Below are positions 47,818 through 60,579 of a DNA stretch of 64,000 nt, one piece after another. Source of the DNA: Bryum argenteum (taxonomy: Eukaryota > Streptophyta > Bryopsida > Bryales > Bryaceae). The stretch spans positions 3,899,413 to 3,963,412 of the forward strand of contig CM073324.1 in the NCBI GenBank assembly GCA_037043015.1. Direction: 5' to 3'. The notes under the pieces were generated by a model. It did not search any database, was not told where the DNA came from, and saw only the letters and a list, made by a program, of their open reading frames with translations. The position numbers were made by a program, and so were the translations under genes. Positions within the stretch are counted from its first letter, which is position 1; each line of letters opens with the position of its first letter.

Positions 47818-49803
47818 ATAAGTATAAGGTGATATTGAAATTAAATCAATCTAAAAAAAAGTATAGAACTCTATCTGGCGCTCTTTAATTTGGTGCTAAA
47901 CTTTTCTTTATTTAGTCACAACCCACTCCTACAACTCTCTTATTCTCAACTCCCCGCAAATAGCCCGGCCATCCCTCTCAAAGTTGCATAATTTGCCGTG
48001 CCCTAAGATGCATCACCATGCAAATATTGAATGTAATTTTTTCTGATTTCCACTACTATATTGCTATTGTTCTACTTAATTTAAGCACCTTTACTGCACT
48101 TAGTTAGTGTCTTGCTCCATGCTTGGCTTCTTGTCAAAGGTATCTCCAGTGCAATTATGCTTCTTAAACATAATCACCATTGAAATAGGAGAATTCTAGA
48201 GTTTGATAAAATTGCGGAATTGGTTGTCTATCATGGCTACCACTTTTTGAAACAACAACGTAATGACTTTAGAGATTGAATTGCAACTTGCAATCTTAAT
48301 AGGACTCTCAAGAAAGATGTGATGATTTTTAATGGATGAAGCAAGATATGAAAATGGCAACAAAGTGAATTCTCAAAAATTGAACTTCAATCTATGAGAG
48401 CGTTGCGATGTCAATACGTGGGATGTCAATGTGTATATTCACGTATTTAGAAGTTGGATAACAACTTCATAGGTTGAACCTGCTAGTACTACGCCAAGAA
48501 AATATGCATTCTACAAAGGAACTCAAGATCACTTAATTATCTCTCACAAGGCGATTAAAATGAGGAACTATTTCTCATAGGGCGATCAGAATGAGGAACT
48601 ACAACTTATGGTCGTATGCTACATTGATCATCGATCTCTATTTGTATGCAAAGTGTAGGAGGTGAAACGGTTTGGCACTTGGTTTCAATTGATGAATCTC
48701 TATTTGTATGGCATGGTCGTAGAGTTCTTGTAGAGTTTTACAATTGTAGTTAGCATGTCTGAGTCCGAGTTGTAGAGAGTGAGACATGGCCTCCCAAAGT
48801 TGGGGTTGTCAAGGAGTTTCTCTACTGGCGGTTAGAAGGAAGAGCCTTCGTATTTGGAAATTTGTCATTGATTTTATTCCTATGCATTAAGAATTTTAGA
48901 AGCGGATGCAAAATGAACTCAGCTATCCAAAAAGCTATGGTACGCCCTCATCCAAGCTACGACGAAGAAATGACACCCAAAAAACTGAAGGCCCTTCAAA
49001 GACATCTAGTCGGCGTAATCCCTCTACTTCTCTTCCTTGTTCTCTTTATATACTCCTGTTCCTTTATTCTCCTTGTAATCAAATGCCACCTCCATGGTGA
49101 TTTTTGCTCTCACAGAAAATATCTTATAAACCATCAATTCTACATGCTAGAACATTGAACAAAACAATAGGTATCCAATCTTAGCGTGCCTCAGAAACTC
49201 ACTTTGGAAGGAAGTGATGCTTTAATGTGAATATGTGTCAGATATACACAAAAACCCATAAAAAAACAAGCACACACCACACTGTCTTTGTTATTGAGAA
49301 TTTCCAACAAGCTTTCATCTTCACTTAGAAATTGAACAGTTTCACACATTGTGTGATGAATAACGCAGGGAGGCCTTCGTACATAATGGTTCACAAAATT
49401 TGTCAACAAGAGACTTGTTACAAGTTGCAACAATTGTACTTCACGTTGCTTTTATGGTTCCAATCCTTACAAGTGAACTTGCAAATGCAAGTGAAGTCAT
49501 GCTGACGTGCTGAAAACAAACAACGTGCTCACAATAATTGCACAAACTCCAAACCATTGCAAACTGAGCAGCTCATCAACAACAGGATTTTTGTGAGTCG
49601 CAGTGGACAAGTTGTTTCGATCTCCATTGTCTTGTCAGTGGCTGGTTTTGAAATGAAAAAAATGGCTGCAGAAAATACGATGTCAGTGCTTTCATTGCTG
49701 CTGCTTCTCCTTCGCACATTTTTGGTGCAGAAATGTGCATCTCGCTAGTTTGAGCATAGTGCTTAGACTTCGTTCGAAGAAGTGGTTTCTGTGCACGCAC
49801 ATA
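47818..49803. other. AT-rich spacer, no gene seen
   Basis: Only short ORFs. One of about 98 residues at 48862-49158 has a charged start and a hydrophobic stretch but no recognisable family. Confidence 0.45.
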
Positions 49804-50098
49804 AGGTAGACAGACCTATAACCGACAACTTAAGGATTTTAGCACATGATATTAAGGTATAATTTTTTTTTTAGAATTTTTAATGTGTGCAAACATAAGG
49901 TTCTTGTTGAATGCAAAAAGTTTCGTGATTTTATTTGCATTATTCAAATAGTTATAATTGTTTGAAGTGAAAAGTTGCTTGGAACCTAAAACCGACACCA
50001 TGCTCAAATATACAAATGAGGTACATCTGTCCTTTCAAAATCTAGGAATTGGGCTTGATCGGTTATTGGTCGCCTGTCGGTTTTGGGTCTGTCTACCT
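49804..50098. mobile_element. 295-bp MITE with TA target duplication
   Basis: Left end AGGTAGACAGACCTATAACC and the reverse complement of the right end AGGTAGACAGACCCAAAACC match over about 24 bases. TA lies on both sides (49802-49803 and 50099-50100). Size and target point to a mariner/Stowaway-like non-autonomous element. Confidence 0.8.
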
Positions 50099-50863
50099 TA
50101 CCTGCTTTTGTTTGCTTGGAATGATGTGTAAAACGAGTCAGACCTAGGAGGACAAGGGTATGATATGGGTACCACTACAACGTGTCTCATTATGTGTGAC
50201 CTATGTGTAATTCATTTTATATGTGCCAGAAATTCCTTTTATAACCCCATGTACACGACTATAGCCATATCACTTATAATACCATCTCGTTAGAATAATT
50301 TCTCAATATTTATTTATTTTTAATCAAAAAAGTGGTTTATAAAAAATCACACTACTTTTGGAGGGTACCCATATCATGCTCTTACCCAAGAGCTAGGTAG
50401 GATGTGACTTTGTGACAATACGTGGTTGTGGAAAAGACAAAAAATAAAGTAAAATCTCTCTCCAGGCATAACGTGCCTTGGTTCATGCTTGTATTGATTG
50501 TTCAATTCATTAATACATCGATTGGTTTTTGAAAATTAATTTTGCATCTCACAATTTTTTCTGCAGGAATGAATAGCTCACTCCTCAAAATATCATAAAG
50601 TAGTAAATCAAGAGATATTTGTATGATATTAAAGTCAAGGAAATTAAATTCTCTTCTCAGAGTTAAGGATTTGAAGTACACATATCATCTTAACATTCCA
50701 GCAGATCAAGACTTGGTTGTTGTGAAATCTCAACTTCATGTTGCAAGAAGAAGAGGAGAAAATTCAACCTATTTAGAGGTCGGTGTGAATAGAGTGATCG
50801 TTCCACCTACCCTTGAATGTATGCCTCGAGGTCACTATAGAAATGGTGGGACTAGCTACTAAC
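50099..50863. other. AT-rich spacer
   Basis: An ORF of 79 codons at 50623-50862 (containing YTYHLNIPADQDLVVVKSQL) has no clear family. No other content. Confidence 0.4.
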
Positions 50864-51078
50864 ACCCCTGAGGGTGAACACTATGCTAGTAGCTTCCTAG
50901 CCACTATTGCCTTAAAGGTACCCGACATGGTGTTCCCCCAAAGAGCTTTGGGGTATACAGAGTTAGGTGGACTATGGTGGTGAGAACTACGCCGGCATGG
51001 GGAGTAGAACCCACAACCTCCTTATTGGGGGCCATGAGCCTTGACCACCAAGCCAAGGCTTGTGGTGCCTCTTCATGT
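50864..51078 (-). repeat. Possible tRNA-derived SINE
   Basis: The minus strand has an A-box-like TGGCTTGGTGGTCAAGG (51039-51055). About 30 bases on there is a B-box-like GGGTTCTACTCC (51001-51012), the spacing of a tRNA promoter. Downstream sequence is unrelated to tRNA. No poly(A) tail or target duplication was identified. Confidence 0.35.
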
Positions 51079-54000
51079 TGCAAATTACAATGTGTGAGGC
51101 TTCCGTAGTCTTTGAAAATGGTCTAACCCTTAAAAGCCCAAGCAAGCCCAAGGGGCTTCTTTCCAATGGAATCTTCTTTGTAGCTCTCACACTACTCAGC
51201 TTTTTACTTATATTTTGATGTCAAATTGGTCAATTTCTTGTAATGCATTCAAAAAGTGAAATTTTACAATTCAAATCACAATTTGTGCTTTGAAAGGATT
51301 GTGGTAGGTAGGTTGGGGTTGTGCATAACCTTGTAGGAGGTTGCAAGCTCATCATTGATTGGTTCATTCATGATACCCAAATTCAAAAGATTTTGTGATC
51401 CAATTTTGGGATGCCCATTTCAGACGGGGGTTTAAAAGTTAAACGAAGCAACACCCACTCCTTGTTCGAAGTAAGATTCCCTACCTCACCTTCATCATGC
51501 TGTCGTCCAGTCTCCATTATTGATGCGGATCAAAATTAGGCCTATGATCATTGCTCAAATTTTTCAACATTCTGTCGATAGCAATGCATGTCCTAGAAGG
51601 CGAGATGATGCTACACTTTGTTAGGTTGGCGGGACAGTGCGAAAAATGATTGTGACAGCCACCGTCAAAGTTGACCTATAGAAGAATTTGCAAGTGAGAA
51701 ATGTCTTATTCCATCAAACTTGGTGATATTTCTAGTGGAATGAGCAATCAAACTCAAACAGACTCACTGGAAATGTCTTACTTTTCTACTAGTGACAAGA
51801 GTGGGTGAAATGTTGACAACAATGTATCATAGGTTTTCTATCAATCATGATAGGAAACATTTGATGTCGAATTGCAAACATGATAACGATAACGAGGGAA
51901 AGTTCATGTAAAAGAACAAGGAGAGTGTAAACCTCGCTCCACACTGTTTGTCATTTTGGTCCTTGTATCAAGAGTCCAAGAATGATGATTCGACTTGCTC
52001 TAACTTTATTCTAATTTTCTCCAAACACAAAAATTGCTTGCATTGGTAACATCCCTCTGGCTTTTCCGCGCTGAAAATTGTGCCATTATCGGTCACCTTA
52101 CTATTATATTACTTTCGTTTGAGGGGGAAAATTAAATTGTAGACACCTTAAGTTGATTATTACTCCTCAGCCAATAATATAGGTGTCACAGAATCCAAGA
52201 GAAGCAAGGGTCGAGGAAGGAAACAACTATTGTGTTGTCTTCAATCACTCACTCTACAATGGAAAAGTGTGCAATTCTCACCAAAGTCGATCTCTACAAG
52301 TATTTCCACCAAGAATGACTCATTCCATCAAAACTCTCCTACGTGTTTCCACATGAGTTATTCAGCTTGATGAAAAATTAAACACTTTTTCACTAGTGAT
52401 GAAGTCATACAACTCGAGTACTCGTGTGACTTAATCATGTCCTTACATAGTTTGAGTTAACCTGACAAATTTTCTACTTGTCTTTTTCTTGTCTTTCCAT
52501 TTTGTGGTTGGTAATCATCCGAAGATTTGCACTTTCAGTTTGCTAACATTGTCATGTTTAACAGTACGGTCTGTAACGAGCTGCCGTTTCTGTCACTGCA
52601 TTGATGAAGAGTAGGTTCGGTGTTGACTTGTTGCGGTATGTACTTCTTGCTGAGTCCAGACTTACGAAACTCATGGAATCATTGTCTTCCAGGACAAGTT
52701 GCATGATAGCATTGTTGAAGAAACTGCTATAAAATGTCCTTAACCGTTTTAGGGTGAAATCACGTCCTTGCAACAAAGCATAAACAGGCAAAAGATCATT
52801 CACAAGAGTCCTTGGACCTAATAAGATTGTGAATTTCTGCAAGTCCTCTAAAATGCTCCTGGAGGACAATCTGAGACATTTGAAACAAGTTCAGAATCTT
52901 TCCTTTAGCAGCATCAAGTTTGCCAAATGAAGTATCAATGATAGGACCGTTTTCTTCTTTTCACCAACCTCATAGCCAAGGTACAAAGTACTAATGTTCT
53001 TTTCAATGTCTATGTAACGTATAGAGCACATTATTCTGATAGTAAGTACATTTTTGAAGTATTCGACAAGTACTTTGTGAAGAATGAGGAGAATCACAAC
53101 AATGGTGGTCGTCTAATTGAGTAAGAGTCTCTTCCAACTTTCTCACTTGCAATAGTACTAGTGAAAAAGTGTCTAGTATCCACCAGACTTTCCACTAGTA
53201 ATTTCACTAAGAATATCTCATCTCCATCACTAATTCCATTAAGAATATCTTAGCTCGATCTCCAAATCCTTATGGAATGAGTCACTTCAACTTGCGGGAG
53301 AATGCACACTTTTCTAGTATGATACTATAGATACTGCTAAAAAGGAACTATACCTCTTCTCATGTGTATAAGGACTGTGCAAATTGCTTATTCTAAGGAT
53401 TGTAAACATTTTGTGATCAAACCATCAGTATATTACATATACACCAATCTGTATGCGCACAAAATGTAAGATCTCATGTGACAAAATGGCACATGGAATA
53501 GCGCCATTGAGGTCCAACGGAATGGTGACCATTGTCAGCTCACTAAGAAGTGTTCACCATATAATCTATCAATCGAGCACCTGTGAGTACGAAGTTGGCA
53601 AAGAACGCATGCATAGCAGCAAAAGATGGCAATGCAGTCGGAAAATGGGGCAAGGAACTGTACTCTTGAAATGCTTGCAAGCGAAGTCCAAGGTCATAGT
53701 CGTGTCAAAGATGCTGACTGCAGCGTCACTTGTTATATCCAAGTGGGACTCTTTCAAACACATCTGTACCCACAAGGAACTCAATTGGACAGTAGTATTT
53801 TAATACAGTACCTTGTTTCTCTCTCCCTTCCGATTCTTTTACTCCATGAAACAAACAATAACTACGCTAGCTTAGAACTTGGAGGAGCGAAAACTTGAAC
53901 ACATTTTTATCGCAATTTCTGTTTCTGATACGAATGTAAGGTTGAATTGTATGGCGTGTGGTCATAGCATTTAGAAATTGGCGCTCTATCTTTGTTGACT

Positions 54001-54860
54001 TCTTCAGGTCTTCGTTTTTATTTAGTGGTGGAATCACGAATAAGACATGTCGGAAAGCTGCTTTATATCTTTCATATATGATGTCACCTTTTTCAACACA
54101 TTTATGTAAGATTTATTCGTTATACTGAGCCGATAATTATGGTGCATGTATCTTGATTGTATGCTGTAGGTCATCTAAGTCCAACATATAAGTAATAAGA
54201 TTGACATATCAGGAGTCGTGTAAGTAAACACTACGTACCTCGTCTCACTCAGTTGAAATTTTGTACTGAATGTATTACCATCAAGAAAAGTCCAACAAAG
54301 TTATTCTCTGTTGCTCCGCAATCGAAATTGATCCTCCTCAATTATAAGTGCCTCTGCGGATTGGGCGGAGCTGAGACTTCGCTACAGCCACCACAATAGT
54401 CGTTGTACTTCAACGGTATGCTTGCGTCTTTTTACTAAAATGGGAAATGACGATACCTGCACCATCGTAAAAGCACGAGTTTTAGTATTTTCAGGAACAT
54501 ATTCTGGGTCATGTTGTTACTGTACACTACTAGGAGCTGCCAAATTGCAATCGCCAGGATGCGCATTTGCAGGAATTCCGGAAACACAGTATGAGTACTA
54601 CAAACTGCCATGTCCCACATTAATGCCAGGATGCTACAGTAGATTGATACTGTAGCTCCTGAAGGTAACTTGGATCTGTCAGCTTCTCTTCTCTCACACA
54701 CCTGGTGCTTGCTTACTCCATCCTCTTTACTTGATCAAGTCAACCTGCACACGCCTTGCCTCGATCTGATCCAAAAGCGGCGGAGAGCACCTAAGCTCCG
54801 ATCCCGTGTTCAGTTCTAGATCCGTCCAGAGAGACCCCTTTGCGCTCACCGGAGGATTGG
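51079..54860. other. AT-rich spacer with decayed ORFs
   Basis: Minus-strand ORFs at 52558-52869 and 52891-53097, and plus-strand ORFs at 53453-53898, look like remnants of repeated elements, but I cannot name a family. A 9-bp-arm hairpin (GCTACAGTA/TACTGTAGC) lies near 54632. The region just before 54861 is presumably promoter and leader of the small gene at 55551. Confidence 0.4.
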
Positions 54861-55498
54861 ATGCAGCAGTTACGCTCGCAAATTTTCTGGTGAGATTCTA
54901 GACTTGGTCTCGCAGCTTATGATCGATCATTTGGCGGTAGATTTTGGGGGTTTAAGAAAGTTCTCAGGCCTCTTTGTCCAAAATACTCAACTGTATTGTG
55001 ACCTCAGTCGTTGCCGTGAAACTAACTTCTTGGTAAGAGTCTATGCAAAGTCTTTCAGAGCTAGTGTAGTTGAAGGATAATTTTGACGACATAGGACGAA
55101 CTGCAGATTCAGTGTGCACGAGTGTCTTACGATTTCGAAATCCTTCTTGACAAGTGATGTTTAGTCTCACCAGTGAGGTTTAGCCTTCCGCTGAAACATA
55201 ATCATGGTTAAAACATTTGTGTTTTGACCATTTTTCAACACTCGTTTTTCAACATGTTTGAAAGGGGTGGTTTAAACAGTTAGACAATAATTCAACGCCA
55301 TTGAGATTAAAGCATAGTTGAAACATTGGATTGAAACACTGCGTGTATTTCAATCCAGTGCTTTTGCTCGTGTATGACTCTTTTCTTATAACAATTCATC
55401 GCAGGGCTACAATCGATCTCCAGGGTTACTCAATTGGATTCGTTACTCCAGGCGCTAGTCAAGAATCGAAGCTTCCTGTGGATGCCGAGCTATTCTGA
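54861..55498 (+). CDS. Candidate spliced upstream ORF, 40 residues
   Basis: An ATG at 54861 reads MQQLRSQIFW to a GT donor at 54890. The acceptor CAG ends at 55404. Joining 54861-54889 to 55405-55498 continues the same frame (ATIDLQGYSIGFVTPGAS) to TGA at 55496-55498, 52 bases before the main ATG. If translated, it would limit initiation at 55551. Chance cannot be excluded. Confidence 0.3.
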
Positions 55499-55550
55499 TA
55501 GAGCTCCGCTGTGTCGTGACTCAGGGCATGATCAGGGGATGAATTGATCG

Positions 55551-55895
55551 ATGGTGAATATGGAGAATTACTCAGGGTTGCTTCCATTTTTATGGAAAAC
55601 ATTCAAGACGAAGCCCCAGGAGAGAAAAAGGGCGCCGGAGATGCAACCCTTGTCCATGTCCATGCCGCACTTGACGGAGGACGATGAAGAAGACATGCTG
55701 ACACAACAAGACGACGAGTATTTTCTGATGGGGAAGTCGCCGAAGTCGAATCCAGGCGTCTTTGGTCGAATGGCCTCAGGCTCGCCCGCAAGAGCTTCTT
55801 CACCTGCCAGAACTCACAGACGCCGCCATTCCACTGGCTTCAGTAGCTTCAGCCTGCCCAAGATGCTTTCCTCCAACTCCCTAAGACATCGATAA
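55551..55895 (+). CDS. Small Ser/Arg-rich protein, unknown function
   Basis: A 114-residue ORF: MVNMENYSGLLPFLWKTFKT, an acidic middle (HLTEDDEEDMLTQQDDEYF), then a basic Ser/Pro/Arg tail (GSPARASSPARTHRRRHSTG) and SLPKMLSSNSLRHR. Base composition is higher in GC than the flanks, and a normal-looking intron (54890-55404) precedes it in the leader. It resembles small plant proteins with phosphorylatable SP sites, but I cannot name a family. Clustered SPAR and RRHS motifs suggest kinase targets (inference). Confidence 0.6.
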   Translation: MVNMENYSGLLPFLWKTFKTKPQERKRAPEMQPLSMSMPHLTEDDEEDMLTQQDDEYFLMGKSPKSNPGVFGRMASGSPARASSPARTHRRRHSTGFSSFSLPKMLSSNSLRHR

Positions 55896-56992
55896 GCACC
55901 CACTTTCTTTACACCTTGTAAAGCTCCATACTAGGGTTTTCACCTCCTGTAAAATGCGAAGCGGAGTTCATGCACCTTGCTGTATGGAAATCCCCAAATA
56001 CCTCCCTGTGCTGTCTTGTAGACACTATACACTAGTCTAGATTCATCCTGTAAGAGACTTTGTATACACTGATATCTGGTTTTGTTTGACACCATTGGCG
56101 TTTTTAGGTTAGGTTTGGAAAAGACAGGCTTGGAGTTGTTCTTGTGGATAAATTTAATTCTGAGTGTACTTTTAGGTAACTGCAGCAGGGGAGCCTGTGT
56201 ACGAGCTCCTGATGAGTAGAATCGCAGGGGATCGGGGCGAACTCTGACATCTCTCATTCATATCCAGGATTCTCCAGATGGTAAAGCTATGATTATGTAG
56301 AGTATATATCAGTGTGATTACGGTACGAGGTCACTCACCATTCAATTGCATGCTGCTGTATCATAGATTTGCAATTTGTAATCTGGATGTGCATGGGAGG
56401 CGAGCTTGAGTGGTGGTTGCAGGACATGATGTCTGTCTCTCCTGAAAAAGCCACAAGTGGTGGTGGTCGCTTTCCTTTCATTTGCAAAGGGTTCTCGTGA
56501 ATGGCAATTGTGTGATCGTGAGTGTTTGATTGAATTCTATGCTCATTATCAAACTTGCAGGACGCGATTGATGCCTAGGTTAGTGTAGTGCTACGATTCA
56601 CCAGCTTATGCTTCTTGCCAGTCACAAACCAGAAATTATAGCTCTACGTATGTATTTTAAGGTTTCAGGTCGAGGAATGTGATATTTCGAGTGGTGGATT
56701 TTCCCTTTCTAGGTTGGTACGCCTGCTAGCCATTCTATGAAAATTAGTGGGTGATAGATTGCCAACTGAGAAGCAAGATATGCATTCATCTTAACCATTC
56801 AGGGTTTAGACAGAGACGTGAAAAAACATTAGGTCCGCAAAGTCTCTGTCTGGAAATTTGAATTGCTGTCAATCGGCACCGGCACTTGGTGGTTGCCAAA
56901 CAATAAAAAAAAAAAAAACAAACAGAAGGCACAATGCCACTCCAGAAAGTCTCTGTCGTATTAAAAATCTCTTCTTTGCGGACGTACAACAG
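55896..56992. other. 3' region of the small gene and spacer
   Basis: Expected 3' untranslated region of the 55551 gene. A run of 16 A residues lies near 56905-56919. No further gene. Confidence 0.45.
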
Positions 56993-57266
56993 AAGCTACG
57001 TACAATTGTACACAATCTGGACTGGGAAACCGAAAGTGAGGATTAATTTTTCTCGAAAGGTTCAAACTTCTCTCGAGAGTATGTCGACAACTTTCTGAAG
57101 TGCGAACCTTGGGAACGGGAGCTGCATCAAAGCTACGTACAATTGTACAAAGTCTCAAATTGAACAGTAGCATGCAATTTGGACCGAGAAACCGAAACTA
57201 AGGATCGAAAGGTTCGAAATTCCCTCGAAAGAATGTCGACACAAGTTTTTGAAGACGAACAACCTT
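56993..57266. repeat. 137-bp tandem duplication with GTACAATTGTAC palindrome
   Basis: Two diverged copies begin AAGCTACGTACAATTGTAC at 56993 and 57130. Both carry the same 12-bp palindrome and share later blocks (GAAACCGAAA, GAAAGGTTC, ATGTCGACA). Confidence 0.8.
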
Positions 57267-57362
57267 GAAAAAAACGGAAGTTTTGTACATACGTTTGCCA
57301 GCCAATTGCACCGAATTATTGAAGGCTCTGGCAACTCGGTGGTCGCCATAGCTGGGCTGCGA

Positions 57363-57767
57363 CTAGTTCACCTTCGCCTTGTAAGTGAAAACGGGGGCAC
57401 TGCCCATCATGCCAGGCATGTGTATGGGGTACATAGGGAAGGCAGGGCCAGCGGCACACGAGATTCCGGCGCCGCTCATCTTCTCCTCGAGATTGAGCAT
57501 CATGCGCACATACGCGTCGCACATTCGCTTCAGCATCGCCAGGGGCGACAGGAAGCGGATACGAAGCCGACCCACTCGCAGTCCTCGCCGCCGTTGATCA
57601 CCAGCTCTCACTGTCTTCACCGTGGATGATTTCTTCCGTCTCCACAACCATGTCCTCTTCGGCTGCTGCTTCCCGTCCTCTCCTCTCCGCAACTGCTGGT
57701 ATGGACGGCTCATGCACATCATCCTCGACATCGCCGGCCCCAACGCCAACACCCTCCTCCTCGCCAT
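57363..57767 (-). pseudogene. Remnant of a plant protein of unknown function
   Basis: The last 70 residues look like real protein: GRLRIRFLSPLAMLKRMCDA, then YVRMMLNLEEKMSGAG and a Met/Pro-rich tail. The pattern of a LSPLAMLKRMCDAYV helix recalls a plant-specific small-protein family of unknown role. The 5' half is better in another frame (57598-57792, acidic, EPSIPAVAERRGREAAAEED), so a frameshift near 57600 is likely. It may be a gene fragment or a young pseudogene. Confidence 0.4.
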
Positions 57768-57792
57768 GGCTCACCCTTCTCACTGGCTCCAA

Positions 57793-59622
57793 GCAGTACT
57801 CAATTCTGCAGGTTCAAGACCCACTGCTCATCCCTTGCACAAGATTCTTCACAAGTAATGCTCAATTCTTCACCCTCATCCCCTCCTCTCAACATACCTG
57901 CAATGCTGTCCGTTCTACCATGAGCTAAACAACAGCGCTATATGCTGAGCATGTCGGCGAGGAAACGCTCAGCGCGCGTTGACAAGAATCTCATAATCAT
58001 CGTCACGAGCAACGAGCTTCTTTCTTTCTATAAAGCACCATGGCCACCACCACCACGACCACACTGCACACAACAACTTACTGGTCCAGTGAGAGCGAGA
58101 GAGGTTGAAGAAGAAGCTCAACAACCACAAGATGGAGGGACTCCTTAAATTAGCGGTGTGGGTGCCACCTGGAGAGCGAGGTCCATGAGGGAACTACGAG
58201 CTGGTCCCAAGTGTACAACACATCCAGACAGTTCGAGCATAACCCGGACAGTCAATCGCTAAACCACAACAGACAAGAGCAGAAAACGGAATCTTAGTTA
58301 GAAAGGGCCCATCGCATAGACCTAGCTTTACTCTACATTCTAGAGTACGAAACAAAAGACTACGTGTGCAGAGTAAAGGTGAGCGATGTCAGAGAGCGAA
58401 GGTTCGAAGGGAAGTGAGCTGGTCGACGATTGTCAATGTACAGTAGTTGGCCCACGATCTTATCATCCTTGCAGGCGATCATGCAATGGGAAGAAGAGCC
58501 CTTTTGTGAAGGTTTTTTTCCTTCATGCTTACCTCTGTGACATGACGATGGCGGCAGTCGTCAGATAGACAGACCAGACCAGACATGGCTGCCACTGACG
58601 GGAGCTTCAGGCTCTCTGCCGGCCATGGAGGTGCCCGGTTTCACCTACTTTTCGATTCCACTTTCTCTTTCTTTCGAATCATCCAATTTTCCATGGCCAC
58701 TTTCACATGCAAAACGCATGACATGAAAACATTATTGCAAAAGTTACACCTTGACGAATAAGCAAACAAGGAATCGAGACTTTCATTGAGAAAAGTAACA
58801 ATATCGCCAATATTGTTTGTAGTGTTCGTTTTGTGCTGTCTCGTACTCTGTTTGTTTGCTTTAACATCTTCGATGGTTGGCATCTTTCATAGATTTTACC
58901 TTTATGAAATAGGAGGTTAGTCCGAAGGTAAAGTTGGAGTGACAGCTTTCTGAGCATTTTTCTTGTTTTTATTTTCTTTAGAAAAGAGGGTATATACTTT
59001 CGAAATTAGAGAAAAGGTTGAGTGTGATCTGTAAAAGCTGTTTTTTTTCATCACAAGTGAAAAGTCATGGTATATACAATATTATTTATTTATTGTGTGC
59101 TACAGTAATCAATATTAATTGATACAAAAAAAAAGTTGTTGACTAGTGTTACATGCACTAATTTACACAAACATGTAATAAGCTTTACTGGTGATCAAAC
59201 TTATATTACTCAAAACGGGCATTTTTTATTAGTATTGGAATCAATTCTCCTGGTAAAATTTTATGTCAAGAGTAAAATCGTATACTTTGAGTAGCATTTT
59301 CGAATCTTAAAAAAACATAACACTAATCAAGAACTCTTGTGTAGTGTGGTGCCTTGAAGCTATGTCAAGGTCTAGTGTATACAATAAAAGACTAATATGG
59401 TGAAAGAAGGATATCATAAGATACACATACCCTTCCTTCACAATATAAACTCAATTGGGCTGGTCGAAACTCCTCAACCTCACTAATAATGATATATAGT
59501 GCTACACAACATGGTTAGGGCTGGTAATAAGACGAGTGTCTTTTACCAATACCACAACAACATATACCTCTCACAAATGGACATTTGTGTATCACATTTC
59601 ATGAAGAGTAAACATTTATAAG
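57793..59622. other. Spacer, no gene seen
   Basis: The GC-richer stretch to about 58620 has only short ORFs without family features; from there it is AT-rich. Confidence 0.45.
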
Positions 59623-60558
59623 TTAACCCCTAAAAATCCAGGGGTTTCCTCGACCTCCAGAACCAAAAACTGCCATTTTTCACCTTCGTTGGGAGATGGG
59701 GAAATGGAGAAACTTTTTTTTCTGGTTTTAGACTTTGAACCGTAAGATCTTGTACCTAACTTGTATACAAAGGACTGGTCAAAATTTCAACCGTTGGATG
59801 TTTTTCATTTGTGAGATCATAACAATCAAAGTTTGACCAACACTTTTTTTTTGCCACTGCGTGAGAGGCATTGTCTAAATGGTGCCAAGGGCAACTTGAT
59901 GATTGTTATTCCAAATATTTTTCCCTCATTTTTTTTCATGTAGGTATTCAAGTTGGTTATGCTCATGCAAAATTTTAGAGACCAATTCCACTTTTTGACC
60001 TTAATGTAAAATATTTTATGAAAGAAGGTCTAAAAACAACCATATAGTAAAACAAGCACCACGTATGATATATTTAGTTTGAGAAAAATCTCGACGGTGA
60101 GAAGGTGCATTTATGATAATGTGAATTTTGAAAAAAAAAATCTTGGAAAAAATCCAAAATCTCGAATTTTGGCAATTTTTGAAAGAAAAAATTGTAAAAT
60201 TACTAGAAATTGTGAAGATTGTTTTTGAAAGTTTTGGAGGCTGCCCTTGTAAAATTGGTAAACTTTTTGACTTCGGACACATTGGAATTTGAATAGTAAT
60301 TTGGTAATGAACATATTTCTAAAAAAAAAAAAATTAAAAAAAATTATTTTAAACTGCCCGATTTGGACTTGAAACCTAAAATTTCTAGATGAAGGTTATA
60401 AAATTAAAATTTGACTTTGAAAATTTTACCACATACACATTACTGCATGTGGAGCACCCATTAAAAATCTTAGGCAAAAATATCAGTTTAAATGCTTAAA
60501 ATGAGCTGCCCGAAATCTCAGAAAACCGAATCGGCTTTCCTGGATTTTTAGGGGTTAA
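59623..60558. mobile_element. TTAA-ended non-autonomous element, copy 2
   Basis: Ends are exact inverted repeats: TTAACCCCTAAAAATCCAGG at the left, and the same in reverse complement at the right (60539-60558). The total is 936 bp. The flanks both read TAAG (59619-59622 and 60559-60562). If TTAA is counted as target, it is duplicated as in piggyBac elements. There is no transposase ORF. It matches 16834-17434 in its body. Confidence 0.75.
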
Positions 60559-60579
60559 TAAGTGTCGTCCAAAAAAGAA

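Noticed and set aside
48862-49158. ORF with YDEEMTPKKLKALQRHLVG
   Set aside because: Short, no splice partner found and no recognisable family.
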